Assembly: GCF_001183605.1 (NCBI RefSeq)
Contig: NZ_LFXJ01000010.1
Span: forward strand, 947,312-1,011,311
DNA: 64,000 nucleotides
Source of the DNA: Lysinibacillus xylanilyticus
Lineage (GTDB): Bacteria; Bacillota; Bacilli; Bacillales_A; Planococcaceae
Direction: 5' to 3'
The notes beneath the pieces were generated by a model, which ran no database searches, was not told the origin of the DNA, and saw only the letters and a program-made list of their open reading frames with translations. Each line of letters opens with the position of its first letter. Positions within the stretch are counted from its first letter, which is position 1. The translations under genes were made by a program, and so were the position numbers. Positions 53,974 to 63,073 of the stretch are shown here, one piece after another.

Positions 53974-54698
53974 AGTGCTTCACCTCCAGCCTTTAAAAAC
54001 ACTTCATCAAAGTCTTTAGCCTGATAATGAGCTTTCAAATCATGTGGTGTTCCGTGCGCGATAATATGACCATTGCGTAGCATAGCTAACTGATCACAGC
54101 GCTCTGCTTCATCCATTGCATGTGTCGTTACTAAAATTGTTTTATGCTCATCGTTTTTTAAACGAATTAACTCCTGCCAAATTTCCTTTTTCAATACTGG
54201 ATCAATACCCACAGTTGGCTCATCTAAAATCAACAACTTTGGATTTTGGATAAGGGCAATTGCAAGGGATAATCTCCGTTTCATCCCTCCAGAATAATTC
54301 AACACCTTAATATTTAAATCATCCGTTAAATGAACAAGGCTTGCAGCATAATTGACACGCTCATCACGTTCTTTTTTTGATAATCGATAAAGCTTTGCAA
54401 AAAAATGAAGGTTCTCTTCACCAGTTAAATCCAAATACAGTGCATCCGATTGTGCCATATAACCGATATCCGTCAGTAATTGCTTATGGGGGACTGTATG
54501 ATTTAACACTTGAATACTACCATTATCAGGCTTGATCATTCCCATAATCATTTTAATTAAAGTCGTTTTCCCACAGCCTGAAGGACCAAGTAAGCCAATA
54601 AGCTGTCCCTTAGGAATTTCTAAGGAAAGCGGGGCAATTACTTGTTTTTGGTGAAACTTTTTTTCTATGGAGTTTAATGAAATTGCATTGTTTCCCAT
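53970..54698 (-). CDS. ABC exporter ATPase
   Basis: 242 residues. Walker A G-P-S-G-C-G-K-T-T near 38, signature Y-S-G-G-M-K-R-R near 140, and Walker B L-L-I-L-D-E-P-T-V-G near 160, as in DrrA-type drug exporters. First of the two-gene exporter operon. The TetR gene reads in the opposite direction 631 bases upstream and may repress it. Confidence 0.93.
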   Translation of the reverse strand: MGNNAISLNSIEKKFHQKQVIAPLSLEIPKGQLIGLLGPSGCGKTTLIKMIMGMIKPDNGSIQVLNHTVPHKQLLTDIGYMAQSDALYLDLTGEENLHFFAKLYRLSKKERDERVNYAASLVHLTDDLNIKVLNYSGGMKRRLSLAIALIQNPKLLILDEPTVGIDPVLKKEIWQELIRLKNDEHKTILVTTHAMDEAERCDQLAMLRNGHIIAHGTPHDLKAHYQAKDFDEVFLKAGGEAL

Positions 54699-55019
54699 AT
54701 ATCCATCTCTCCTTTACTAAACACAGTGTTGATACCTGAAATTTTAAGGCAGTGTATTCGGAATTACAATAAACAGATAACTAAAAAGTGTTAAGTGATT
54801 TTTGTTTTTCGCATTTGGAGCTAGGTGAAATCAGACTGCCTAGGTCAAAAAGACTTACTAATACCCCGAAATTCATTGTAAATAGTAAAATGTTAACAAA
54901 AATTTTATAAATAACCATTTTCTAAATTAGATTGATGAAAAAAATAATGAGGAATACCGATAAATAAGGTAATACTGTAATTACAATCACTATTTGACCT
55001 TGTTGAGATCATTGAGGTA
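54699..55019. other. Intergenic region between ABC exporter and TetR genes, first half
   Basis: A/T-rich DNA expected to hold the promoter of the minus-strand exporter; no clear repeat, RNA or open frame is visible. The second half (55020-55230) is a type II repeat. Confidence 0.4.
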
Positions 55020-55230
55020 ACCATATAACTTCTTTCAGCACCTTCTGAATGAAGTTAAAGCCTCCGGCGGATGTCACGGAATCGGAAAAGTGTTCACATA
55101 AGATTTTAGCCTAAAGTCATCGCATCCATGCGATAACGGCTAACTGACCTGCATCGGTAATAACGCAACGTCCTGTGGCATTACCGAAATGACCGACATC
55201 GTGTCGGCCCTCGTGCAGCCCTAAGCACAA
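55020..55230. repeat. Type II intergenic repeat
   Basis: Contains blocks aagcctccggcggatgtcac and ggaatcggaaa, shared with 60430-60500 and 62985-63025, and several hairpins: tcgca/tgcga, cgacatcgtgtcg, and gtaat...attac around aacgtcctgt. The acgtcctgtggca block also occurs in the repeat at 62743-63030. Confidence 0.65.
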
Positions 55231-55329
55231 ATCCAAATCCAAATCCAGACACAAATATACCGATGTATAATTGATCAACATCGATAAATACTAATCGGAA
55301 TAAAATGATAATACAAAGGGGGGGGCCAA

Positions 55330-55929
55330 ATGTCTATTCACGATATTATGAATTTTGAAACAAAACGAGCTATAAAAAATGCATTACTTATACAGATAGA
55401 GGAAGTAGGTTTTGATAGAGTAACAGTAAAAAAACTAGCTACTACTGCAAACATAAATCGAGGAACTTTTTATTTACATTATAAGGATAAATTTGAAGTG
55501 ATGGAGGATTTGCAGCAGGAATTATTAAATGAACTAGAAAGTTATGTAAAAAACGTTCAACCACTTGAAGCCTTTCACACGGTAAAAATAGGTCAACTTT
55601 ATCAGCCATTTATAGCAGTGTTTAAATATATTAAAGAGCATGCAACAGCCTTTCGAGTTATTTTAGGGGAGCAGGGGAGCCCCGCCTTTAGTAAGAGGAT
55701 GAAGAAAGTTTTTAGTAATCATATATTGGACAGAATCTCTGTTATTCGAGAAGAAGGACTTGACCCAGAGTTTCAACAATATTTTGAAGCTTTTTTAACA
55801 TCCGCGATTTTAGGTGTTATACAAGAATGGCTAAACAATGGAGATGAGGATTTAAACGTAGAGGAGTTAGCAATGATTCATTTTCGGTTATTGCGCTTCA
55901 TTGGTGAATTGGCATCTTTGCAGCAATAA
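55330..55929 (+). CDS. TetR-family transcriptional regulator
   Basis: 199 residues. Helix-turn-helix at ~12-58 (V-T-V-K-K-L-A-T-T-A-N-I-N-R-G-T-F-Y-L-H-Y) and a C-terminal ligand-binding region of the TetR_C_7 (DhaS-like) kind at ~80-190. It sits between two ABC-2 exporter operons, one divergent and one convergent, and is the likely regulator of one or both. Strong ggggggg ribosome site. Confidence 0.9.
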   Translation: MSIHDIMNFETKRAIKNALLIQIEEVGFDRVTVKKLATTANINRGTFYLHYKDKFEVMEDLQQELLNELESYVKNVQPLEAFHTVKIGQLYQPFIAVFKYIKEHATAFRVILGEQGSPAFSKRMKKVFSNHILDRISVIREEGLDPEFQQYFEAFLTSAILGVIQEWLNNGDEDLNVEELAMIHFRLLRFIGELASLQQ

Positions 55930-55939
55930 GTTTTTATTA

Positions 55940-55974
55940 AGAATCTGCCTACTACAAGAAAGCAAGCAGATTCT
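55940..55974 (+). terminator. Bidirectional terminator
   Basis: 9-bp stem agaatctgc / gcagattct between two convergent genes. Confidence 0.7.
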
Positions 55975-55985
55975 GACAGTTAGCA

Positions 55986-56783
55986 TTATAAATACAAATC
56001 ACGTTTAACAAAAACACGAATAGCCAGCATGTAGCAAAACATCCCGATTAAAAATAATGCCCCTAGCATCCAAATAGACGAACTATCTTGAGTCATTAAT
56101 TTTTCAGGTGAAAACAATGAGTAGATGGTGAAGTATTGTAGCTTTCCTAAAGCACCACCCATATTACTAAGCGCCTGAATTAAATAAAATAGAATAGGAA
56201 TTCCTGTACTATACGCATAAGAGGTTCTTAAATCCTTACTACTGCAGGATATAAAAAAGCAGTAGCCACTAATGGCAAAGTGTAAGAAAAAAAGACCGAT
56301 ATTTAATGTTAAAAAAGCACTTAGATCCAATTCGTTCGGAAATAGAATTTTTGAAAATAAGATTGCAACCAAAGTTGTAATTGAGAGCAATATAAAGATG
56401 CTAGCGACTAAAAAAAATGCTTGCGTAAAAACAATTTTAAAACGTGTATTTGGTGTCGCGATTAGGTATGCCATGGAGCCATTATCGATATAGCCCATAA
56501 TTAGTTTATTTGCCGACATAATGATGAAAACTAACGGCAGAATGAGTAATAAAAATCCATACAAATAGGTTGATAGAAATTCAATTAACGTATTACCTAT
56601 GTTACTCATACCAAATGCTGACATTAATTCAGGCATTGTTTCGGTAAGCTTGTTAAGAGTATTGCTCATCTCAGGGTTATACATATAGACAATACTAATG
56701 ATATAGAGCATTAATACAGCGAGAATAATACTAAAAAGTTTAACGGTAGCTAGCACCTCATGTTTTAGTAAAGTAAAGTTCAT
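55986..56783 (-). CDS. ABC-2 family permease
   Basis: 265 residues with six transmembrane segments; an external stretch after the first carries S-A-F-G-M-S-N-I-G near 54, typical of ABC-2 membrane proteins of the antibiotic-exporter type. Overlaps the ATPase gene by four bases and forms a transporter with it. Confidence 0.86.
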   Translation of the reverse strand: MNFTLLKHEVLATVKLFSIILAVLMLYIISIVYMYNPEMSNTLNKLTETMPELMSAFGMSNIGNTLIEFLSTYLYGFLLLILPLVFIIMSANKLIMGYIDNGSMAYLIATPNTRFKIVFTQAFFLVASIFILLSITTLVAILFSKILFPNELDLSAFLTLNIGLFFLHFAISGYCFFISCSSKDLRTSYAYSTGIPILFYLIQALSNMGGALGKLQYFTIYSLFSPEKLMTQDSSSIWMLGALFLIGMFCYMLAIRVFVKRDLYL

Positions 56784-57673
56784 GATTCTTTACCTCCACT
56801 TTCGTAGTAATGCATGAATATATCTTCAAGTGATTGTGAAATGATATCGAGGTCATTTATTTTATAGTCTGCTAATGTATGAAGCAATGTTTGGACATTA
56901 CCCTGAACTTTTATAATTGCTTGCGTTGGCCCAATTTGTTTAATTTTAAGTTGCTCTCCTAAGAAACGAGACAGTTCTTGCTCGCTTTGAAATTCTATTA
57001 AAAACTTTTTAGACTTTTGTTTTTTTAAGTCAGCAATTGTTTCAGTCGCTACAATTTTCCCTGCATTAAGTATCGCTACACGGTCACAAGTTTTTTCAAT
57101 TTCCTCAATAATATGAGAGGACATGAATATTGTTGTTCCTTTTTCTTTTTCAGCTAAAATAAAATCGATAAACTTTGTTTGGATAAGGGGATCTAAGCCA
57201 CTTGTCGGTTCATCTAGAATGACTATCTCAGGGTTATGCATAAATGTGCAAATGAGACCAAGTTTTTGCTTCATACCCTTTGACATTTTCTTAATAAGTC
57301 CAGTGGCATTTAGTTCAAAGAATTGCATGAGTTCATTAGCTCTTGTTAAATCATTTAACTCTCGCATTTGGGCAATAAATTTGATAAATTGTTGTCCGGT
57401 CATTTTATCGATAAATGCAATTTCCCCCGGTAAATATCCTACGAATTTTTGAATTTCAGCCGTAGATCGGCGACAATCTAATCCTTTTATGAAACACTGT
57501 CCTTCTGTGGGCTGTAAGAAGCCCATCAAATGCCGTATTGTAGTAGATTTACCTGCACCATTTGGACCTAAAAATCCGAACACTTCACCTTTCTCAATTT
57601 GTAAGGCCACATTCTGTACACTATAAAAATCGCCGAACTTTTTAGTTAAATTATTGACCTCGATTATTGCCAT
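56780..57673 (-). CDS. ABC transporter ATPase (BcrA-like)
   Basis: 297 residues. Walker A G-P-N-G-A-G-K-S-T near 38, signature M-S-K-G-M-K-Q-K near 133, Walker B I-V-I-L-D-E-P-T-S-G near 154. The C-terminal ~80 residues form the domain often seen in bacitracin-type exporters. Start at the ATG at 57673 behind aaggagtg; the GTG at 57682 overlaps that site. Confidence 0.92.
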   Translation of the reverse strand: MAIIEVNNLTKKFGDFYSVQNVALQIEKGEVFGFLGPNGAGKSTTIRHLMGFLQPTEGQCFIKGLDCRRSTAEIQKFVGYLPGEIAFIDKMTGQQFIKFIAQMRELNDLTRANELMQFFELNATGLIKKMSKGMKQKLGLICTFMHNPEIVILDEPTSGLDPLIQTKFIDFILAEKEKGTTIFMSSHIIEEIEKTCDRVAILNAGKIVATETIADLKKQKSKKFLIEFQSEQELSRFLGEQLKIKQIGPTQAIIKVQGNVQTLLHTLADYKINDLDIISQSLEDIFMHYYESGGKES

Positions 57674-57824
57674 ACATTTCACTCCTTCGACTGTTCTTTA
57701 AAATGATTATAAGACTAATTTTCAAAAAATAAATTACTATAAAATGAAACTTTAATCATTGGAGTACTACATCTTTCACTAATTATTAGTCTTCACTAAT
57801 CGAGCTTTGTGCGATAAAAAAAGA

Positions 57825-57862
57825 ACATGAATGGCTTCTTTAAAAAGACTCCTTCATGTTCT
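57825..57862 (-). terminator. Terminator of the MerR-like gene
   Basis: 10-bp stem agaacatgaa / ttcatgttct with T's following on the minus strand. Confidence 0.75.
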
Positions 57863-57908
57863 GCGCTCAGTGATTATAATTTTCCCTGTAAAATTAATTT
57901 GAAGATAT

Positions 57909-58808
57909 TTATTCTCCATAATAATTAATAAGTGCTACTTCTAAACGTTCTTCTAGATGCTTCGAAATATAACTCAACACAAATTGCTCCTTTTCCATCT
58001 CAATATGAGAGGAGCGAAACATTTTGTTGAAAAAGCCTGCCTTATTTTCCGTAGAAAATTGCTGTAAAGCTTCTGTCCGTAATGTCGACACAATTTCATT
58101 TTCGATTTGACGCTCACGAAGTTTTTGAACGATATCCTTAACGTTACGCTCTTGCAGTTCTAAAATTTGTTTTTGTAGATTTTCATTTTCTTGTTTAAGT
58201 TCAGCAGTTTCTTTTTGAAGTTCTTCAACTTGAAGATCCGATTCCGAGGATACTAATTGAATTTTTTGTGCGAGAAAGTCTTGATTTAACGTTACTTGTA
58301 ATGCTCCATGCTCTTCGCTTGGGAAAATATTGAAAAGCCCCGTTTGTATCATTTGCTGAAGAACATTTCCGAGAACGTCAACTTTATTCGCTAAATCATC
58401 AGTGCCCATAGTTGTTGCAGTTATTTGATGATTGATGAATTGACCGTTGTCATCAATTCCAAGCAAAAGTTTTAAGCCTCTAACGCGGTGTTCATCTTTT
58501 AACAGTAAAATCATGCGAAGTCTTAAGATGGCAGGAAGATTTAAACGAATATTGGTGTTTGGGCTATTCGAAGCATTATCAAAAATATACTGTTCGAATG
58601 GTTTAATGTAATAACGAAGCATCGCATCCGTAATTTCAAACCAACCTGCGACTTCTGCAATGGAATAATGATTCGATTCTTCAATATACGCTAAATAGTC
58701 GTCATTATACAGTATTTCTTCTAAAGGCGTATTTTGTATTACGACAAACAATGGGTCATGTTGCACAATTTCGAGTACCGTTTCTTTTGCATCATTTAGT
58801 TTAAGCAT
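57909..58808 (-). CDS. MerR-like helix-turn-helix protein with coiled coil
   Basis: 299 residues. Near residues 50-73, Y-S-I-A-E-V-A-G-W-F-E-I-T-D-A-M-L-R-Y-Y closely follows a MerR-type helix-turn-helix. Residues ~195-245 are a heptad-like coiled coil (E-E-L-Q-K-E-T-A-E-L-K-Q-E-N), with a basic stretch after it. I do not recognise the family. It may be a DNA-binding regulator or a replication/segregation-type protein. ATG at 58808; a GTG at 58823 is also possible. Monocistronic. Confidence 0.7.
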   Translation of the reverse strand: MLKLNDAKETVLEIVQHDPLFVVIQNTPLEEILYNDDYLAYIEESNHYSIAEVAGWFEITDAMLRYYIKPFEQYIFDNASNSPNTNIRLNLPAILRLRMILLLKDEHRVRGLKLLLGIDDNGQFINHQITATTMGTDDLANKVDVLGNVLQQMIQTGLFNIFPSEEHGALQVTLNQDFLAQKIQLVSSESDLQVEELQKETAELKQENENLQKQILELQERNVKDIVQKLRERQIENEIVSTLRTEALQQFSTENKAGFFNKMFRSSHIEMEKEQFVLSYISKHLEERLEVALINYYGE

Positions 58809-58937
58809 CCTTTCACACCCCACTTTATTTTTCCGTATAACTCTATATAGGTTTCTATTCTACTAGAAGCAATTGTATGACTATTTTGAGTAGGAAATTA
58901 TCAATAGAATCAATGACTTGTAAACCTTTTCTGACTC

Positions 58938-58992
58938 TTAAGAAAAATTTAAGAAATCCCCTCGCAATTCTTTAAGAAATGCTCTTTATAGT
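58938..58992 (+). promoter_or_regulatory. Direct repeats before a -10 element
   Basis: TTAAGAAA occurs at 58938, 58949 and 58972 (spacing 11 and 23, about one and two helix turns), followed by TATAGT at 58987. Phased direct repeats are typical of OmpR-family binding sites. Confidence 0.5.
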
Positions 58993-59032
58993 AAAAGCAA
59001 CTAATAATTACTAATGATCGGGGAGAAAATTT

Positions 59033-59599
59033 ATGTTAACGTTCCTTACTGAATTTATAAAACATCCAAAAACTATAGGTGCGATTTCACCTAGTTCAAA
59101 AAAATTAGCAAAAAAAATGGTCGAAACAATTTGTTTTGAAAATGCCCAATGCATTGTTGAACTAGGTCCAGGTACTGGTTCATTTACAAAAGAACTAATG
59201 AAAAGAAAAGAGCGGTCAACAAAGTTAATTCTTATTGAAAATAATGAGATTTTTTATGGAAAGCTACGTGAACAATTTGAGCATGAGCCGAGTATAATCG
59301 TAATACATGGATCAGCTGAGGATTTATGCAAATATATGTCAGCATTAAATATCGAAAAAATTGACTATGTCATATCTGGGTTACCTTTTACATCATTGAA
59401 TCCTGCCGTTTCCTCACGTATTTTACGGAATGTAAAGGAGTGCTTAGAAGACGGAAAATTTATTACATTCCAATATTCACTTGTTAGGAAATCCTTTATC
59501 CAAAACTATTTTGAGGATATTACACATGAAAAAGTATGGATTAACTTTCCACCTGCCTATGTGCTGAGCTGCAAACTTGGAAATGTGAGGGCTATTTAA
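59033..59599 (+). CDS. Phospholipid N-methyltransferase-like (PmtA-like) protein
   Basis: 188 residues. E-F-I-K-H-P-K-T-I-G-A-I-S-P-S-S near residue 6 and V-E-L-G-P-G-T-G-S-F-T near 43 are characteristic of PmtA-type and rRNA-adenine-type SAM methyltransferases, and S-G-L-P-F-T-S-L-N near 115 contains the substrate-proximal motif. It probably methylates a membrane lipid head group or related amine; target unknown. The stop overlaps the start of the DedA gene as TAATG. Confidence 0.82.
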   Translation: MLTFLTEFIKHPKTIGAISPSSKKLAKKMVETICFENAQCIVELGPGTGSFTKELMKRKERSTKLILIENNEIFYGKLREQFEHEPSIIVIHGSAEDLCKYMSALNIEKIDYVISGLPFTSLNPAVSSRILRNVKECLEDGKFITFQYSLVRKSFIQNYFEDITHEKVWINFPPAYVLSCKLGNVRAI

Positions 59600-60192
59600 T
59601 GGGATTACAGGATCTTGTATCATATATTGAGCAATATGGTTATTTTGCTTTATTTTTCAGCTTATGGTTAGGAATCGTGGGTATGCCCCTACCTGATGAG
59701 ATGATCGTTATGAGCGGCGGCTTTATGTCTTCGTTAGATAAAATGAGTGTGTTAAAAGCTTTTGTAATAACCTATCTAGGTGCAGTTTCAGGACTTTCCT
59801 TAGGATTTATCCTTGGTAAAGTGTTTGGTCATAAAATACTTGATAAATTGGTGAAAAAGAAAAAGGCTAAATATTTATTAAAGTCAAAAGAGCTAATAGA
59901 TAAATATGGACATTTTGCTTTAGTTATAAGCTATTTCATACCAATTGTGAGACATATACTTCCATACTTAGTAGGTATGAACAACATGCCGTTTAAAAAA
60001 TACGCTTTGTATTACTACACAGCAGGTTTTGTTTGGACATTGATTTACTTTACACTTGGTTTGTTCTTTGGAAAACACATTGAGCATATTTCCATAATAG
60101 CAACAAAATACGGTATATATTTTGGAGCTTTCGTCGTTATTGTAGGGTGTTTTTATTATTTTTATAAACGAAAATTAAAGTCGGTAATGTAG
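59599..60192 (+). CDS. DedA-family membrane protein
   Basis: 197 residues with about five hydrophobic segments. E-Q-Y-G-Y-F-A-L-F-F-S-L-W-L-G-I-V-G-M-P-L-P-D-E near 10-33 and R-H-I-L-P-Y-L-V-G near 117 are DedA signatures. Some DedA proteins flip undecaprenyl phosphate or phospholipids between membrane leaflets, which agrees with the coupled lipid-methyltransferase-like gene. Translationally coupled to it. Confidence 0.92.
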   Translation: MGLQDLVSYIEQYGYFALFFSLWLGIVGMPLPDEMIVMSGGFMSSLDKMSVLKAFVITYLGAVSGLSLGFILGKVFGHKILDKLVKKKKAKYLLKSKELIDKYGHFALVISYFIPIVRHILPYLVGMNNMPFKKYALYYYTAGFVWTLIYFTLGLFFGKHIEHISIIATKYGIYFGAFVVIVGCFYYFYKRKLKSVM

Positions 60193-60257
60193 AGTGTTTT
60201 TATTATTTTTATATACGAAAAATAATAAAATAGTTAAAATTAGGGAGTGTATTAAGG

Positions 60258-60500
60258 TTGATTGGAGTGGAGACTGGGCTACTCCTCGGGAATCAGCGTC
60301 ACAGCTAAGACCCTAGAGTGAGCAAGTAGAGGAACGAAGGTTAAGAACATCATGTTCTGTGATAACGCCTTCGTGACCAACATCCTGTTGCGGCCGATAT
60401 GCTTTCGCACAAAAAAATGTTTGCATAAAGCCTGTCACGGAATCGGAAAGGAGTTCTTTGAGATATCACAAAGCCGATTCCGGACGCAATTACGTCGAAG
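60258..60500 (+). repeat. Hybrid repeat: type I left half joined to type II right half
   Basis: The left part matches the MITE-like family (gttgattggagtggagactg, cgaaggt...gccttcg hairpin), then passes to cacggaatcggaaagg and ccggacgcaattacg, which are blocks of the type II repeats at 55020 and 62985. Located between the DedA gene and the response regulator gene. Confidence 0.75.
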
Positions 60501-60535
60501 CATAATTGATTATATTTTGAAATTGGTGGGATTAG

Positions 60536-61237
60536 ATGAGTAAAGAAACAATACTTATTGTTGATGATGAAAAAGAGATTAGAAATCTTATTGCTATTTA
60601 TTTAAAAAATGAAGGCTATGATGTTCTAGAAGCAAGTGATGGAGAGGAAGGTTTAAGTCTTTTAAAGAAACATAAAGTACATTTAATTGTTCTAGATATT
60701 ATGATGCCGAATGTGGATGGTATTGAAATGTGTATGAAGGTACGAGAAATAGCCGAGATGCCAATTATTATGCTGTCAGCAAAGTCTCAGGATATGGATA
60801 AAATCGTTGGATTAACTTTAGGGGCTGATGATTATGTAACTAAGCCATTTAATCCTTTAGAGCTAATTGCGCGCATAAAATCTCAGCTGCGTAGATATAT
60901 CAAAATGAATCGACTTGATGATATGAACGAAAGTGGGATAGAGATTGGTGATATGCGAATCAATACCGACACACATGAAGTAATCGTCAATAATGAAAAA
61001 GTGAAGCTTACGCCAAGAGAGTTTTCAATTCTTGATTTACTTGCAAGAAATCAAGGCATTGTGATGAGCGCGGAGCAAATTTATGAAAAGGTTTGGAAAG
61101 AAGAGGCTATACAATCTGAAAATACGGTAATGGTACATATACGAAAAATTCGAGAAAGAATTGAGACAAATCCAAGAAATCCTCAATATATTAAAACAGT
61201 ATGGGGAGTAGGTTATAAAATTGAGAAAGATCATTAA
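60536..61237 (+). CDS. OmpR-family response regulator (VanR-like)
   Basis: 233 residues: receiver 1-118 (phosphorylation Asp in I-V-L-D-I-M-M-P near 53, K-P-F near 101) and winged helix ~135-230 (H-I-R-K-I-R-E-R near 201; Y-I-K-T-V-W-G-V-G-Y near 219). The end overlaps the kinase gene by 17 bases. The phased TTAAGAAA repeats before the PmtA/DedA genes are candidate targets. Confidence 0.94.
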   Translation: MSKETILIVDDEKEIRNLIAIYLKNEGYDVLEASDGEEGLSLLKKHKVHLIVLDIMMPNVDGIEMCMKVREIAEMPIIMLSAKSQDMDKIVGLTLGADDYVTKPFNPLELIARIKSQLRRYIKMNRLDDMNESGIEIGDMRINTDTHEVIVNNEKVKLTPREFSILDLLARNQGIVMSAEQIYEKVWKEEAIQSENTVMVHIRKIRERIETNPRNPQYIKTVWGVGYKIEKDH

Positions 61238-62735
61238 GCCATTCCAATACATACTAAGCAAACTTAAAATTCTTATAGTGAATGCCATTACAAAAGTTCG
61301 GCAAAGTATCAGAATTCAACTTTTAACAACTTTTATTCTTTGCGCATTTCTCGGTTTACTTGTGGCACGAGCTACTGTGCCATTTTTGGGAAATATCAAT
61401 ATAACACCTACCATTGACTATAGTGCAGGTATGGAGCAAATAAATTTTCAAGCGCAGCGTTCAGCAGATTTGGCTGTTAGTGAAAATAGTATTGATGCTT
61501 TACAGCAAATGATTGAAGATGAAAATGTAAAGATGGAAATGAAACAGAGTGCGTTGAAAGTGTTAGTTACTGATGAACGCGGGAAGGTTTTGTATAAAAC
61601 AAAACAAGCGGAAGAGGAACAAATTGATTTGCATAATAAGATTCGGCATGTAATGGATTTTGCAATCAACAACCCATTCTATAAATATGATATACCGCAA
61701 GTCGAGGATTCGCGGGAAGAATTTATTGCCTTTTATCCATTAACAATAGAAGATGAAGATTTATATCTATTTGTCAGTGGAATTCCAAAAGGTGTTGTCA
61801 TTACAAAAACAGCAGATGGGCCAATTCCTGCATTAATTGGAATTGCTTTTTTTACCTTTTCATTCTTCTACATAACAAAACGAAAAATGAAACAAATAGA
61901 GGCGTTGGCGAAGGGGGTAAAGGAAATCGCAAAAGGAGATTTAAGCTATCGAATTGAGAAAAAGGGAATAGATGAAATAGCTTTATTAACAGAGAATGTT
62001 AATCATATGGCCGAAGCAATCATGACAAATATAGAGATGGAACGAAGGATTGAAAAACAAAAAAATGAATTAATTACTAATGTCTCGCATGACCTACGAA
62101 CACCACTTACTTCGATTATGGGGTATTTACGATTGTTAAGAGATGAGAGATACGACACGAAAGAGCAATATGATGAGTATTTAAAGATTGCTTTCTCAAA
62201 ATCCGAACAGTTAAAAAACCTAATTGATGATTTATTTGACTATACGAAGCTAACGAATGAAAGTATTATCCTTGGGCAACAAGAGGTATGTATCAATGAA
62301 CTTCTTGATCAGTTAATCGAAGAGTTGATTCCTCAAGCGGAGGAAAACCATCGTACATTCAATAAAAATTTCTCGGAGGAGCGGATCTTTGCTACAGTAG
62401 ATTCTGAAAAAATTGTCAGGGTTTTTGATAATTTATTAATGAATGCAATTAAATATAGTACAGGTGATGGCGAGATTTTTGTTTCTCTTGAAAGAAAAGA
62501 AGGTAATGTTCAAATCTGTGTCGCAAATGAAAGTAATGAATTTACATCTGAAGAGCTAATGAGCCTATTTGATCGTTTTTATAAAAAAGATCAATCTAGA
62601 ACAACTGTAGCGGAAGGTTCAGGACTTGGACTTGCTATTGCTAAAAGCATTGTAGAACTACATGGTGGCAAAATTGACGCAAAGTATACGGAAGGAATGT
62701 TGCAGTTTAACATCGAACTGCCAGTTACAGCTTAA
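61221..62735 (+). CDS. Sensor histidine kinase (VanS-like)
   Basis: 504 residues. Membrane segments at ~33-52 and ~195-215 enclose an external domain; HAMP at ~216-270; phosphoacceptor region with V-S-H-D-L-R-T-P-L-T-S near 290; ATPase domain with N-A-I-K-Y-S near 412 and S-G-L-G-L-A-I-A near 472. TTG start inside the regulator gene behind gggagtagg. Partner of the overlapping response regulator; the signal is unknown. Confidence 0.92.
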   Translation: MRKIIKPFQYILSKLKILIVNAITKVRQSIRIQLLTTFILCAFLGLLVARATVPFLGNINITPTIDYSAGMEQINFQAQRSADLAVSENSIDALQQMIEDENVKMEMKQSALKVLVTDERGKVLYKTKQAEEEQIDLHNKIRHVMDFAINNPFYKYDIPQVEDSREEFIAFYPLTIEDEDLYLFVSGIPKGVVITKTADGPIPALIGIAFFTFSFFYITKRKMKQIEALAKGVKEIAKGDLSYRIEKKGIDEIALLTENVNHMAEAIMTNIEMERRIEKQKNELITNVSHDLRTPLTSIMGYLRLLRDERYDTKEQYDEYLKIAFSKSEQLKNLIDDLFDYTKLTNESIILGQQEVCINELLDQLIEELIPQAEENHRTFNKNFSEERIFATVDSEKIVRVFDNLLMNAIKYSTGDGEIFVSLERKEGNVQICVANESNEFTSEELMSLFDRFYKKDQSRTTVAEGSGLGLAIAKSIVELHGGKIDAKYTEGMLQFNIELPVTA

Positions 62736-62742
62736 CTTCTTC

Positions 62743-63030
62743 CAGCGGGTGCCAAACATCTGTACCTGTCGCTACGCTTTCGGTACAAAAAACATTCGCT
62801 GAAATGGAGGAACTCAGTCTAAGAACGCCACGTCCTGTGGCAATTTATCTGTGCGAAAGCGAAGCGACAGCAACAGGTTTTCTTTCTGTGCGAAAGCAAA
62901 GCGACAGCAACAACACACGACTGAGTGACCAACTTCGTGCTGCTGACGCTGCGTTAGCACTACGCTTTCGCGCAAAAAACATCTGTTGGCCTAAAGCCTC
63001 CGGACGCAATTATACCGAGGCAGATTGACT
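62743..63030. repeat. Type II intergenic repeat with type I-like modules
   Basis: Contains gtgccaaacatctgtacctg, gaacgccacgtcctgtggc, two ~34-bp modules (gtgcgaaagcgaagcgacag), a distinct tgctgctgacgctgcgttag block shared with copy 6, and the end agcctccggacgcaattata. It fills the gap after the kinase gene. Confidence 0.75.
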
Positions 63031-63037
63031 ATATATA

Positions 63038-63072
63038 GAAAGGTAGCATTTAAAAGAGCAATGCTACCTTTC
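63038..63072 (-). terminator. Terminator-like hairpin
   Basis: Perfect 13-bp stem gaaaggtagcatt / aatgctacctttc with a nine-base loop, just after the stop of the minus-strand small gene. Confidence 0.7.
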
Positions 63073-63073
63073 T

